A stretch of DNA of 64,000 bases from Micavibrio sp. (GTDB lineage Bacteria > Pseudomonadota > Alphaproteobacteria > UBA9219): contig DYDA01000007.1 of the NCBI GenBank assembly GCA_020718105.1, positions 1 through 64,000 on the forward strand, read 5' to 3'. Shown here piece by piece: positions 1-10,357 of this stretch. The position numbers and the translations under genes were made by a program. Each line of letters starts with the position of its first letter. Within the stretch, counting starts at the first letter, position 1. The notes under the pieces were generated by a model that worked only from the letters and a program-made list of their open reading frames with translations, did no database searches and had not been told where the DNA came from.

Positions 1-140
1 TAAGCGTCGCCCGATTTTGGATCGCCAAAAGCAAAAATGCGTGACGATTGGGAGGCAGGGACTTGGGGCTAGGGGCTAGGGGAGGACTCTCCCTCCTGCC
101 GTCCGCACGCAGGCCTTGGCGAAGGCCAAGGCCGAAGAGG

Positions 141-188
141 CGGAATCCGATTTGGTTTCTTCATCATCACAAACCAAATCGGATTCCG
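141..188. repeat. Perfect 18-bp inverted repeat
   Basis: cggaatccgatttggttt-cttcatcatcac-aaaccaaatcggattccg. Confidence 0.85.
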
Positions 189-357
189 GATAGTTTTTCG
201 GCGCTCACGCGCCGCAAAACTTCCGGAATGACGAGAGGTTTGTTGGAATCTTGAAGGTTAGGCAAGAGGTCTATAAAACCAACGGTGGAAGGGGTATAGA
301 GTTAGGGAATAGAGTTTTCAGGGAGGGGCAGGAGCGAGGAAGAAGAGGAGAAGGATC

Positions 358-690
358 ATGACGGGGTTGCATGAACGTGAAAAAACAATAGAGCTAACAG
401 AAAAAAAGGCTGGGTTGGGGGCTTCGGTTGAACGCCATCTTGTTGCCTATTTCGAAGCGCATGAGGGGGCTTTGCCCGCCGTGGGTTTGTATGATCGCGT
501 GTTGCATGAAGTTGAAACGCCCTTGCTCGTTTTAGCTTTAAAGGCCTGTGGCGGTAACCAAATTCGTGCCGCCGCTCTTTTGGGCTTGAACCGCAATACG
601 CTTCGCAAGAAGATGGTCGAGCGCGGCATCGCCTTACCGCGTAGCCGCAGCCAAAGAAGGCAAAGGGAAGAAGGAAAAAAGACACAATGA
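358..690 (+). CDS. Fis-type HTH protein resembling only the C-terminal DNA-binding domain of NtrC
   Basis: GLYDRVLHEVETPLLVLALKACGGNQIRAAALLGLNRNTLRKKM matches the NtrC C-terminal Fis domain pattern; ATGA overlap with the next gene; AGGAG-rich RBS region. Confidence 0.8.
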   Translation: MTGLHEREKTIELTEKKAGLGASVERHLVAYFEAHEGALPAVGLYDRVLHEVETPLLVLALKACGGNQIRAAALLGLNRNTLRKKMVERGIALPRSRSQRRQREEGKKTQ

Positions 691-2903
691 TCTTTGAAAA
701 GCGCCTTCGCTCTTTGCCCGCTTGGGTTACGCGCCATGACGTACGCGACAATCTGGCCGTTTTTTTGTCAATCGCTGCCATCGTTTTGGGATCCTCAACC
801 TATGCCGCGCTGACGCGCGCGCCTTTCTTTGGCAATGACCCGACGACGGTCACCGTTCTGCTGCTGGCGGATTTGGTTGTTATGCTTCTGCTTGGCACGC
901 TGGTTGCGCAGCGCATCTGGGGGATTTGGGGCAAGCGACGCAAGAACATGGCCGCCTCGCGCCTTCATGTGCGGGTCGTGTCGGTGTTCACCATGCTGGC
1001 CGCCGCGCCTGCCGTTTTGGTGGCCATGTTCGCAGGCGTGTTTTTCTATTATGGCGTGGAGGCGTGGTTTTCGGACCGCGTGCATACCGCGCTTGATGAA
1101 TCGCAGGCCGTGGCGCAAGCGTATTTGAAAGAGCATCAGCAAGTCCTTCGCGCCGACGCGATGGCCATGGCAAACGATTTAAACCGTCAAGCCGTGCGCC
1201 TTGCCGAGGATCCTGTGCGCCTTTCGCAAACGGTATCGGCGCAGGCCTATTTGCGATCCTTGACCGAGGTGATCGTTTTTGATGGCACAGGGAAAATCCT
1301 TGCGCGGTCAGGGTTGACGTTTGCTTTGTCGTTTGAGCCGATCACCGATGATATGCGCGAGCGTGCCCGCGCTGGTGAAGTGGTTCTGGTCGTTAGCGAT
1401 AACGATGATCGCGTGCGCGCTCTTTTGCGATTGGATAATTTTGTGGATACCTATCTGTTCGTCGGCAGGCTGGTAGAGCCGAAGGTTCTGGCTCATATGG
1501 AAACGACGCAAAAGGCCGTGACCGAGTATAATAATTTGAAGGACCATAGCGCTGGCATTCGTGCCATGATCACCGTGATCTTTGTCGTGGTTGCGCTTTT
1601 GCTTCTGTTGACGGCGGTTTGGTTTGGATTGAACTTTGCCTCTAGCCTTGTGAGGCCTATCAGCGCTTTGATCGGCGCGACGGATCGCGTGCGTCATGGC
1701 GATTTGTCGGCGCGGGTTGAGGAAACCGATAGCCAGAACACCGATGATGAGCTGGCTTTGTTGGGTCGCGCCTTTAACCGCATGACGGGGCAATTAGAGA
1801 CGCAGCGCAGTGAATTGGTGGAGGCCAACCGTCAGTTGGATTTGCGTCGCCGTTTTACCGAAGCGGTGTTAGAGGGCGTATCGGCGGGCGTGATCGGCCT
1901 TGATGCGCAGTTTTGCATTCAAATGATGAACGCCCGCGCGATGGAATTTTTTCAAATCACGAACGATGAGGCTTTGGCCGGACATCCCTTGAAAGTCATT
2001 GCGCCAGAGATTGACTCTTTGCTAGAGGCTATGCCTCATAACGCTAAAATGAAGGATGGTGAGGTTGAGATTAAGAGGACGGGCCTTCCGCCGCGCACGC
2101 TGCTTGTGCGGCTTTCGTCTGAGACGGCAGGCGGCGAGGTGCGCGGCTATGTTGTGACGTTCGATGACGTGACCGAGTTGGTTCTAGCCCAGCGCAAGGC
2201 CGCATGGGCCGACGTTGCGCGGCGCATCGCGCATGAGATTAAGAATCCTCTCACGCCCATTCAGCTTTCGGCGGAGCGCCTTCGCCGGAAGTATATGAGC
2301 GAGATCACGACGGATCCCGAAGTGTTCCAGACTTGCACCGACACGATTATTCGCCATGTCGAAGACATTGGCCGCATGGTGGATGAGTTCTCGGACTTTG
2401 CCCGTATGCCGACCCCTGTCATCCGGCGAAATGATGTTCGGGCGTTATGCAGGCAGACGCTGTTTTTGCAAAGCTCAACGCGGGTTGATATCCATTATTT
2501 CCAAAGTCTGCCCGATGATAAGGTGATGGCCTATTGCGATGAGCGTCAGCTGGCGCAGGCGCTCACCAACCTTTTGAAGAACGCCGCCGAGGCCATCGAT
2601 GGAAGGCCTTTGCCTAAGGGGGCCGAGACGTTGCCTGCGGGGGAGATTATCTTGTCGTTGAGCGTGGAGGATGGTTTGGTGACGCTTAGCGTCGCGGATA
2701 ACGGACGTGGCCTTCCTGTTGAGGAGCGTGAGAAACTGACCGAGCCTTATGTCACGACGCGCAGCAAGGGAACGGGGCTGGGTCTTGCGATCGTCAAAAA
2801 AATTATGGAAGATCATGGCGGCAGTCTGACCTTGCAAGACAGGCAAGGCGGCGGCGCGACCATTGCCCTTATCTGGCCGCAAAAAAGGAAAGAAGGGGAA
2901 TGA
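687..2903 (+). CDS. ntrY: NtrY-like sensor histidine kinase (TM, HAMP, PAS, HisKA, HATPase)
   Basis: RRIAHEIKNPLTPIQLSAERLRRKY H-box, N box NLLKNAAEAI, G box KGTGLGLAIVKKIMEDHGG, N-terminal TM helices, HAMP-like segment. Confidence 0.9.
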   Translation: MIFEKRLRSLPAWVTRHDVRDNLAVFLSIAAIVLGSSTYAALTRAPFFGNDPTTVTVLLLADLVVMLLLGTLVAQRIWGIWGKRRKNMAASRLHVRVVSVFTMLAAAPAVLVAMFAGVFFYYGVEAWFSDRVHTALDESQAVAQAYLKEHQQVLRADAMAMANDLNRQAVRLAEDPVRLSQTVSAQAYLRSLTEVIVFDGTGKILARSGLTFALSFEPITDDMRERARAGEVVLVVSDNDDRVRALLRLDNFVDTYLFVGRLVEPKVLAHMETTQKAVTEYNNLKDHSAGIRAMITVIFVVVALLLLLTAVWFGLNFASSLVRPISALIGATDRVRHGDLSARVEETDSQNTDDELALLGRAFNRMTGQLETQRSELVEANRQLDLRRRFTEAVLEGVSAGVIGLDAQFCIQMMNARAMEFFQITNDEALAGHPLKVIAPEIDSLLEAMPHNAKMKDGEVEIKRTGLPPRTLLVRLSSETAGGEVRGYVVTFDDVTELVLAQRKAAWADVARRIAHEIKNPLTPIQLSAERLRRKYMSEITTDPEVFQTCTDTIIRHVEDIGRMVDEFSDFARMPTPVIRRNDVRALCRQTLFLQSSTRVDIHYFQSLPDDKVMAYCDERQLAQALTNLLKNAAEAIDGRPLPKGAETLPAGEIILSLSVEDGLVTLSVADNGRGLPVEEREKLTEPYVTTRSKGTGLGLAIVKKIMEDHGGSLTLQDRQGGGATIALIWPQKRKEGE

Positions 2904-2963
2904 CGGAAGGACTAATCGTTAGGGTCATCAAGATTCTTTACTCTGTCGCCTGACTCATGAACC

Positions 2964-4883
2964 TTATCCCCGTTTGAATTCAGGCACCAGCTCCTCTAGG
3001 CGAGCGATGGCGGCGGTCTCGGTCATGCCTGCTTGCAACAGCGTCGCGAAGTTGGCCAGCGTTTGCTGCAACTGCGGCAGTTCAACCGTTGGCGATTTGG
3101 CAAGGCGCACGCCATCGGCGGCTGAGAGGATGAGCTCTTCGCTGGGTCCAAAAAGCTCCTCGTACATTTTCTCCCCAGGACGAAGTCCCGTATAAGTGAT
3201 CTTGATATCCTCATCGGGCTTTAGCCCTGCAAGGCGGATCATCTGCCGCGCTAGATCAGCGATTTTAACAGGCTGCCCCATGTCCAAAACCATCACTTTG
3301 CCGCGTTGATCTCCCGGTTGTATGCCAAGCGCCGAGGCTTGCAAGACCAGCTCCACCGCTTCGCGCACGGTCATGAAATAGCGTGTGATGTCGGGATGCG
3401 TGACCGTAAGGGGGCCGCCCTTGGCAATTTGTTCTTGAAAGCGCGGCACGACCGATCCTGTTGATCCCAGTACATTGCCAAAGCGCACCGTCACAAAGCG
3501 TGAGGAGGGCGAAAGGAGATCAAGCGCTTGAATATACATCTCGGCAAGGCGCTTCGTTGCCCCCATGACATTGGTGGGATGGACAGCCTTATCGGTTGAA
3601 ATCATGACCATCGCCGCAACGCCCGCCTTTGCGGCGCAATCGGCCACAAGGCGCGTGCCGATCACGTTGGTTAAAAGCGCCTCGCGAGCGTTGAACTCGG
3701 CAATCGGCACATGCTTGATCGCAGCGGCATGGAAAACAAGGTCGGGCTTTTCGTCGCGAAAAATTTGCGACAGCCGCGCCGCATCGCGCACATCGGCGAT
3801 ATAGGCGCGTTTGCTTTGCAGGGGAAGCGCCTCATGAATCTCCATCTCGATCTTGTAAAGGTTGAACTCGCTGGCATCCACCATGACAAGAAGGGAAGGG
3901 TTAAGGGCCGCAATTTGTCTGACAAGCTCAGAGCCAATCGTGCCGCCTGCGCCCGTGACCAAAACGCGCTTACCCGCTACCAAAGCGCCGATAGCGTCGC
4001 GGTTGAGGATCGTTTCGGGACGCCCCAGTAAATCCTCTAACGCGATGGGTTGATCACGCATGGTCTGTTTTGTTTGAAGATCGTTGCTAAGTTCTGTCAA
4101 GGCGGGCAAGCGGGAAAGTTTAAGCCCCAACGCGGCGCATTGATCCAAAAGACCCGCCATCATCGGCGCGTTCATGCGCGTGGTGGCGCGTGTGATGACG
4201 ACGCGGCTGGGGGCGCGATCCTTATCGCGCAACAGGTCAATGATGCGTGGCAGGTCGTCAACGGTTCCCATCACAGGAATGCCGTGGACGTGACGGCCCA
4301 CGCGCTTTGCATTCTCACCAACGATGCCGACAATGCGAAAAGGCGCTTGAGGGTTGCTGCCTACCGCGCGAATAAACAGATCAGCTTCATCGCCTGCGCC
4401 GATCAAAAGGACATTGACTCGCCCACCGCCCGATTTCTCCCACAGGGCGCTTAAACGCCTTTCACGCATCACGCGCAGCAGCATGCGCGGGCCGCTAAGC
4501 CCCGCCATCACGATAAACCAGACGATAAAGGGCAGCGTGCGCGGCACGCCATCAAGGCGCATGACCAGAAAGGCGACAATCGTATAAGCTACAACGGCGA
4601 TGGTGGTGGTTTTTAGAATCTGGCTTAAATCGCGCAGGGAAGCAAAAGCCCATATCCCGCGATAAAGACCACCGAACCAAAAGACGATAGCGCACGTTAA
4701 GGTGAACAGACCCGTTCCTGCCAGTATTTGCTGGGGCGGGAGCTGCAAGATTTCATCGCCCAGTCGGAAATAGAGTGCGACGATATAAGCCAAGGCCGCA
4801 ATCACGACATCGTGAAGAAAGGCAAGGCCTCGGCGGCTAAGGCGGTGAATGCGAAAGGAGCGAAAGGAAGAAATGATTTTCAT
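2964..4883 (-). CDS. Membrane nucleoside-diphosphate-sugar epimerase/dehydratase (CapD/WbpM-like)
   Basis: N-terminal TM helices, GAGGTIGSELVRQI Rossmann motif, STDKAVHPTNVMGATKR, FGNVLGSTGSVVPRF. Confidence 0.9.
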   Translation of the reverse strand: MKIISSFRSFRIHRLSRRGLAFLHDVVIAALAYIVALYFRLGDEILQLPPQQILAGTGLFTLTCAIVFWFGGLYRGIWAFASLRDLSQILKTTTIAVVAYTIVAFLVMRLDGVPRTLPFIVWFIVMAGLSGPRMLLRVMRERRLSALWEKSGGGRVNVLLIGAGDEADLFIRAVGSNPQAPFRIVGIVGENAKRVGRHVHGIPVMGTVDDLPRIIDLLRDKDRAPSRVVITRATTRMNAPMMAGLLDQCAALGLKLSRLPALTELSNDLQTKQTMRDQPIALEDLLGRPETILNRDAIGALVAGKRVLVTGAGGTIGSELVRQIAALNPSLLVMVDASEFNLYKIEMEIHEALPLQSKRAYIADVRDAARLSQIFRDEKPDLVFHAAAIKHVPIAEFNAREALLTNVIGTRLVADCAAKAGVAAMVMISTDKAVHPTNVMGATKRLAEMYIQALDLLSPSSRFVTVRFGNVLGSTGSVVPRFQEQIAKGGPLTVTHPDITRYFMTVREAVELVLQASALGIQPGDQRGKVMVLDMGQPVKIADLARQMIRLAGLKPDEDIKITYTGLRPGEKMYEELFGPSEELILSAADGVRLAKSPTVELPQLQQTLANFATLLQAGMTETAAIARLEELVPEFKRG

Positions 4884-4886
4884 GGG

Positions 4887-5963
4887 TCAGCGAACTTTCT
4901 GAGCGCTTTTGGTCAAGGAGGCCAAAAGAATAGCGATGATCAATACACCAATGCCAAGGCCAAGCCAAGGGGTTGCCATGGCCAGCAGGGCTGCGCCAAA
5001 CAAAGCGATATTGGCGGCGATGATTTTATACAGGACAGGCTTGGGATTTCCCTCGCCCAGCGTGGCGCGTTGATAGAAGTGTTGGCGATGTGCTTGCCAT
5101 ATTTTCTCGCCCCGCAGAGCGCGGCGCGTGATCGTGATCCCACTATCGGCCAGATAATAGAGGGGCAGGATAAGCGCGGGAAGCCAAAGATTGAGGCTTG
5201 CCAGTTTGAGCAGCAAATACCCTATTAAAAAGCCAAGGGGCACGCTGCCGACATCGCCCATAAAAAGCCGCGCCGGAGGCCAGTTGTAAATCAAAAAGCC
5301 TGCGCTTGACCCGATGATCATGGCACACAAAGCCAAGTCATGGAGGAGGGGGGCTTGCGGATCAAGAACGGTCATCGCCCCGATTAAAGAAGCGATGCCC
5401 GTTACGACCGCGATGGTTTGCGTAGCCGTCAGGCCATCAATGCCGTCCATAAAATTATACAGGTTCATAAACCACGCCCAGCCAAGAACCATCAAAGCGC
5501 GATCCAGCCAGAAGGGCAGCGCCGCGCCAAACAACGTCGCGTGGTCACCCAGCGCAAAGCTTCCGATCAAGGCGGCAAGAAGATGGATGGAAAGGCGAAG
5601 GCTGGCGGATACGCTTTTACGATCATCCAGCCATGAAATGCCCATCAAAAGCAAAACGCTGGCAAGGAGATAGAGAAAAGAAAACGGGATCCCCGCGCTC
5701 ATCCAATCCGTCATGCCAGCGAAGGCTGGCATCCCCTTTGTTATATGGAAAAAGACGGAAAACAAACTGATCAACACCATCCCCACCACAATCACCGTCA
5801 TCATGGCAAGGCCTCCCCCGCGAGGCACGGGGGCGGTGTGCATGCTGCGCTCGTTCGGAATGTCCATCATCGCCTTGGCGATCAGGCGACCCTTTAGCCA
5901 CCGCGTGAGCAATGTGCTTGCGATAAATGCGATGAGGATCGTTAAGTTAAAGGGAAGAGACAT
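4887..5963 (-). CDS. WecA/MraY-type undecaprenyl-phosphate sugar-1-phosphate transferase (glycosyltransferase family 4)
   Basis: Multi-TM; NFMDGIDGL, PARLFMGDVGSVPLGFLIG motifs. Confidence 0.85.
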   Translation of the reverse strand: MSLPFNLTILIAFIASTLLTRWLKGRLIAKAMMDIPNERSMHTAPVPRGGGLAMMTVIVVGMVLISLFSVFFHITKGMPAFAGMTDWMSAGIPFSFLYLLASVLLLMGISWLDDRKSVSASLRLSIHLLAALIGSFALGDHATLFGAALPFWLDRALMVLGWAWFMNLYNFMDGIDGLTATQTIAVVTGIASLIGAMTVLDPQAPLLHDLALCAMIIGSSAGFLIYNWPPARLFMGDVGSVPLGFLIGYLLLKLASLNLWLPALILPLYYLADSGITITRRALRGEKIWQAHRQHFYQRATLGEGNPKPVLYKIIAANIALFGAALLAMATPWLGLGIGVLIIAILLASLTKSAQKVR

Positions 5964-5985
5964 GGTTTAATCCGGCTTTATTCTT

Positions 5986-6900
5986 TTATCTTGGCATGCG
6001 GCCTGCGTTGATCAGGATGGTGAGCGAGTCGTCGATGCCGTCCTGCCATGGCTTTTGTTCGATGCCATACACGTCCTTGATCTTGCTGCACTCCAGCGCC
6101 GAGTAGCGGGGGCGCAGTTTAAGGTGGGGCATGTCGTTGCTGACAATCGGCGTGAGGCGAGGGTGCTTCTTGGTATGCGGTGCATAGGCTTTGAGGACGG
6201 CCTCGGTAAAGGTGCAGCGCGAGCACGCAGGCGTTCCGCACAGGTGAAAGGTTCCAAACCCATCCGTTTTGCCCGCAAGGATTGCCGTGCCCATCACGAT
6301 CACGGCGTCTGCTACGTCAAGCACTGATGTCGGGCCAGCGATAATATCATTCACGACGCGCAGCTCGTCTTTCTCTTCGATGGCTTTAAGTGTGCTGGTT
6401 AAAAGATTGCGGCGAAAGGGGCCAAAGACCGAGGACACGCGCAAAATCACATGAAAGGGCGTCTCGTGACGAATGGCTTCCTCGCCCATCATACGGCTTT
6501 GGCCGTAATGGCTGACGGGGTTCATCTGATCGTCTGGCAGATAGGGCGTGTTTTGGCGGCCATCAAAGACATAGTCGGTTGAAAGATGGATCAAAGGAAC
6601 GTCCAGCGCCGAACACTGTGCGGCCATCTGCGCCACGGCGCGGAAATTAACCGCATCGGCGGTTTCGTGATCCTCTTCCGCGCCATCGATGCGGGCAAGG
6701 CAGGCGGCGTTGATGACCAAATCAGGCTTAAAATCCTGCATGGCGCTCCGCAAAGAGGCCGGATTGGTGATGTCGCAATCAGCGCGTGAAAAAAGCCCCA
6801 TCTTCCACGATGGAAAGGGCCCGTCTTGTGCTGCAAGATGCTGCATCGCTTGACCAGCTTGACCGGCCGCGCCAAGAAGCATGATACGGTGTTGTTGCAT
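5986..6900 (-). CDS. dTDP-4-dehydrorhamnose reductase-like (RfbD family)
   Basis: MLLGAAGQAGQAM, STDYVFDGRQNTPY, SHYGQSRMMGEEAI; start placed at MQQHRIML. Confidence 0.85.
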   Translation of the reverse strand: MQQHRIMLLGAAGQAGQAMQHLAAQDGPFPSWKMGLFSRADCDITNPASLRSAMQDFKPDLVINAACLARIDGAEEDHETADAVNFRAVAQMAAQCSALDVPLIHLSTDYVFDGRQNTPYLPDDQMNPVSHYGQSRMMGEEAIRHETPFHVILRVSSVFGPFRRNLLTSTLKAIEEKDELRVVNDIIAGPTSVLDVADAVIVMGTAILAGKTDGFGTFHLCGTPACSRCTFTEAVLKAYAPHTKKHPRLTPIVSNDMPHLKLRPRYSALECSKIKDVYGIEQKPWQDGIDDSLTILINAGRMPR

Positions 6901-6989
6901 AGCCAGCCTATTCCTTGATAAAGGGGATTCGCCTCGCAATAGTAAAGGGGGGGCAAAAAACAAGCAAGACTGTTCAAAAAAAAGGCTTT

Positions 6990-8330
6990 TTAGACAGCCT
7001 TGGCATTGCGCAAGAAGGCCTGAACTTCGCTGCTGAGGCTTTCGGCCTCGCGAGACAAGGACGATGCGGCATCAGACACATGCGCTGAGGCCTCCCCTGT
7101 CTCATTAGCGCCTTGGCTGACATGGGTGATATTCACGGTTACAAGGCGCGTGCCTTCCGAAGCTTCTTGAACATTGCGTGCGATTTCGCGTGTGGCTTCG
7201 CCCTGTTGTTCTACGGATGTTAAGATCGCGCCTGCAATCGCGTTAATCTCGATAATAATCTGGCTGATGCCTTGAATGGCATCGACAACCTCGTTGGTTG
7301 AGGCTTGAATCTCACTGACCTGTTGGCTGATTTCTTCTGTCGCTTTTGTTGTTTGATTGGCCAGATTCTTGACCTCACTGGCCACAACGGCAAAGCCCTT
7401 GCCTGCTTCGCCTGCGCGCGCGGCCTCAATCGTTGCATTGAGTGCCAAAAGGTTCGTTTGTCCGGCAATCGCGCTAATCAGTTTAATGATGTCGCCGATT
7501 TTTTGCGCGCCTTCGGCCAGTTTAGAGACAGTCAGGTTCGTCTTTTCCGCATCCTCAACGGCCTTGTTGGCGATAGAGGAGGACTGCCCAACCTGCCGCG
7601 AGATTTCCGCCACGGATGCCGAAAGTTCCTCGGCGGCTGAGGCCACTGTTTGCACGTTCGCGCTGGCTTTTTCAGCGGCTGAGGCGACGCTTGTTGATTG
7701 CTCAATGGTGTTGGTGGCGATAGAGGACATATGGTGCGCCGTGTCTTGCAACTTTTGGGCGGCTGAGGCGACTGTTTCAACCAGATCGGTTGTTTTGCCT
7801 TCAAAGGCTTGCATCAAAGTGTCCAGCTTACGGCCACGTTGCGCCCTATCTTCCAATAAAGCTTCTTGATACGTTGATATGGCAATATCCATATCCAGCA
7901 TAACGGCGCAATTGATGGCGCGGATTAGGGCCGCCATTTTAGCAGGCGACCATTTAAACTTCGCCACGATTAAATCGGTCAGACAGCTTAGAACAAAATT
8001 GTATCCGCCAATGTACCAACGCGGCTCCAACCCGATCTTGCAGTGGATCAGGCCAATGCGATGAACGCTTTCATAATAGGCATCATCAAAGCGGCCAGAA
8101 AACAAACCGCTCCAGTGAACGCGCTGCGCTTTTTTCAGGCGCGGGATTTGATCGCCCGCCATGGCCTTAAGGGCGGGAACACTGCCAAGATGCTCATAAA
8201 AACCATCCAAGATGGGCTGAAGATTTTGTTCAACCTGTGGCCAAATCCCTCGCAAAAGCTCAGACGTTTGATCATCGATCTTCATAAACCTCAAACGCTG
8301 GCGCAAAGAATCTAAGGATGTTTCATTCAT
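6990..8330 (-). CDS. Globin-coupled methyl-accepting chemotaxis protein
   Basis: Protoglobin-like N-terminus with [29 protein letters not shown] signalling hairpin [40 protein letters not shown]. Confidence 0.88.
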   Translation of the reverse strand: MNETSLDSLRQRLRFMKIDDQTSELLRGIWPQVEQNLQPILDGFYEHLGSVPALKAMAGDQIPRLKKAQRVHWSGLFSGRFDDAYYESVHRIGLIHCKIGLEPRWYIGGYNFVLSCLTDLIVAKFKWSPAKMAALIRAINCAVMLDMDIAISTYQEALLEDRAQRGRKLDTLMQAFEGKTTDLVETVASAAQKLQDTAHHMSSIATNTIEQSTSVASAAEKASANVQTVASAAEELSASVAEISRQVGQSSSIANKAVEDAEKTNLTVSKLAEGAQKIGDIIKLISAIAGQTNLLALNATIEAARAGEAGKGFAVVASEVKNLANQTTKATEEISQQVSEIQASTNEVVDAIQGISQIIIEINAIAGAILTSVEQQGEATREIARNVQEASEGTRLVTVNITHVSQGANETGEASAHVSDAASSLSREAESLSSEVQAFLRNAKAV

Positions 8331-9061
8331 GGGGGCATGTCCAGCGCGAGGGTGATAAAAGGGCTGAGAGGAAAAAAGCCCTCTGGCAAGAAGGTATGGT
8401 TAATTTTTCTTTTTGTACAGCGAAAACAGTTTAAGAGTTGGTAAGTGAAGCAAAACAAACGGGATGCCCGCTTTCTTGTTTTTTCTGTTTCAAAAAAACA
8501 ATTTTTGAAGTGGAAGAGGCATATACCCCTTCCACTTCAAGAATTGGTTTTTAACGCGCTGTTTGTGCAAGGACAATGGTGTTCCTCCCCCCTTGCGGGG
8601 GAGGAAAGTTTTTCTTGGGTTTACGTCAGTAAGCCCTAGAAAAACTAGGTGGGGGGTTATCTCTTTGCATCATGTGTGACCCCCCACCTATGAAAACTAA
8701 GACTTACTCGCGCAAGCCTAAGTTTTCATTTCCTCCCCCGCAAGGGGGGAGGTCAAGAGAGGGGGCATAAAACGATCCTGTTTACCAACGCTTGAACTGT
8801 TTTGGGTATATACTTCTCGTGAATGAAGAGTTGGTTTTCTGGCAGCAGAAAAAAACAAGGAAACTGGATCCCCGCTTTCGCGGGGATGACGCTAAAGGGA
8901 AATGATGCCATAAAAAACACCGTCATTCCCGCGAAAGCGGGAATCCCGTTTGTTTTGTTCCACTTGCCAACTCTTCAATTGTTTTGGGTATACAGCGAAT
9001 AAAAAGGAGCCGCTCTTTCTAGGGTGGTTGCCGGATCAGAACAAATGCGGTACAACGGGGC

Positions 9062-10351
9062 ATGAAAACCGCCACGCTTTTTGCCAATCAACAGGATCGT
9101 CCTTTGCCCGATCGCTTACGTCCTGCGGCGCTGGCGGATGTGGTGGGGCAGGGTCATGTATTGGCGCAAGGAGCGCCTTTGGGGCGCATGCTGGCGGCGG
9201 GGCGTTTGGCTTCGCTGGTTTTATGGGGGCCTCCAGGGTGCGGTAAGACGACCATCGCACGCCTTTTGGCGCAAACCGTCCATTTGTTTTTTGAGCCTGT
9301 CTCGGCGGTGTCTTCTGGCGTGGCGGATCTTCGCAAGGTGTTTGAGGCGGCGGCTTTGCGCCATGAAACGGGGCAGGGGACTCTTTTATTTGTGGACGAG
9401 ATTCACCGATTCACCCGCGCCCAGCAAGATGTCCTTTTGCCGTATGTTGAAGATGGCACGGTGACGCTTGTCGGCGCAACGACAGAGAATCCCTCCTTCG
9501 AATTAAACGGCGCGTTGCTCTCGCGCTGTCAGGTCTATGTTTTAAAGCGCCTTGATAACGAGGCGATGCGTCAGCTTATCGCTCGTGCAGAAAAGACGGA
9601 AAGGCGCAGCCTTTCACTGACAGATGAGGCGTATGAGGCGCTCATCGCGATGGCGGATGGTGATGGCCGTTATTTGCTGACGCTGGTTGAGGATCTTTTG
9701 CGAAGCCCACCTGCCGCGCCGCTGGATCCTGCTGCGCTCGCCGCGTTTGTGCAAAAGCGGCCCCCCTTGTACGATAAGGCGCAGGATAGCCACTATAACC
9801 TTATCAGTGCGCTGCATAAATCTATGCGCGGTTCCGATTGCGATGCCGCTTTGTATTGGTTGGCGCGGATGCTGGCGGGGGGAGAGGATCCGCGCTATAT
9901 AGCGCGGCGTATGCTGCGTTTTGCCTCCGAAGATGTTGGCATGGCTGATCCTCAAGCGCTGACGATCACGCTGGCAGCATGGCAGGCGTATGAAAGGCTT
10001 GGCTCACCCGAAGGCGAACTGGCGCTGGCTCATGCCGTTATTTATCTGGCGACCGCGCCAAAATCGAACGCCAGCTATGCGGCCTATAACGCGGCGGTGC
10101 GCTCTGCCGCGCAATATGGCTCGCTCATGCCACCCAAGCACATTCTCAACGCGCCAACCGCGATGATGAAAGAGCAAGGCTATGGCGAGGGGTATGCCTA
10201 TGACCCCGATACGCCCAAAGGCTTCTCTGGCCAGAATTATTTCCCCGATGGGATGCGCCGCGAGGTTTTTTATAAGCCCGCCCCGCGTGGCTTTGAGCGT
10301 GAGATTACCAAGCGCCTCGACTATTGGGCGGGTCTGCGCGAGAAGTCCTGA
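9062..10351 (+). CDS. rarA: Replication-associated recombination protein A (MgsA/RarA AAA+ ATPase)
   Basis: [76 protein letters not shown]. Confidence 0.93.
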   Translation: MKTATLFANQQDRPLPDRLRPAALADVVGQGHVLAQGAPLGRMLAAGRLASLVLWGPPGCGKTTIARLLAQTVHLFFEPVSAVSSGVADLRKVFEAAALRHETGQGTLLFVDEIHRFTRAQQDVLLPYVEDGTVTLVGATTENPSFELNGALLSRCQVYVLKRLDNEAMRQLIARAEKTERRSLSLTDEAYEALIAMADGDGRYLLTLVEDLLRSPPAAPLDPAALAAFVQKRPPLYDKAQDSHYNLISALHKSMRGSDCDAALYWLARMLAGGEDPRYIARRMLRFASEDVGMADPQALTITLAAWQAYERLGSPEGELALAHAVIYLATAPKSNASYAAYNAAVRSAAQYGSLMPPKHILNAPTAMMKEQGYGEGYAYDPDTPKGFSGQNYFPDGMRREVFYKPAPRGFEREITKRLDYWAGLREKS

Positions 10352-10357
10352 CGCGCT

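Noticed and set aside
48-254. 68-aa ORF at window start
   Set aside because: Overlaps the 18-bp inverted repeat region; low-complexity Arg/Pro composition
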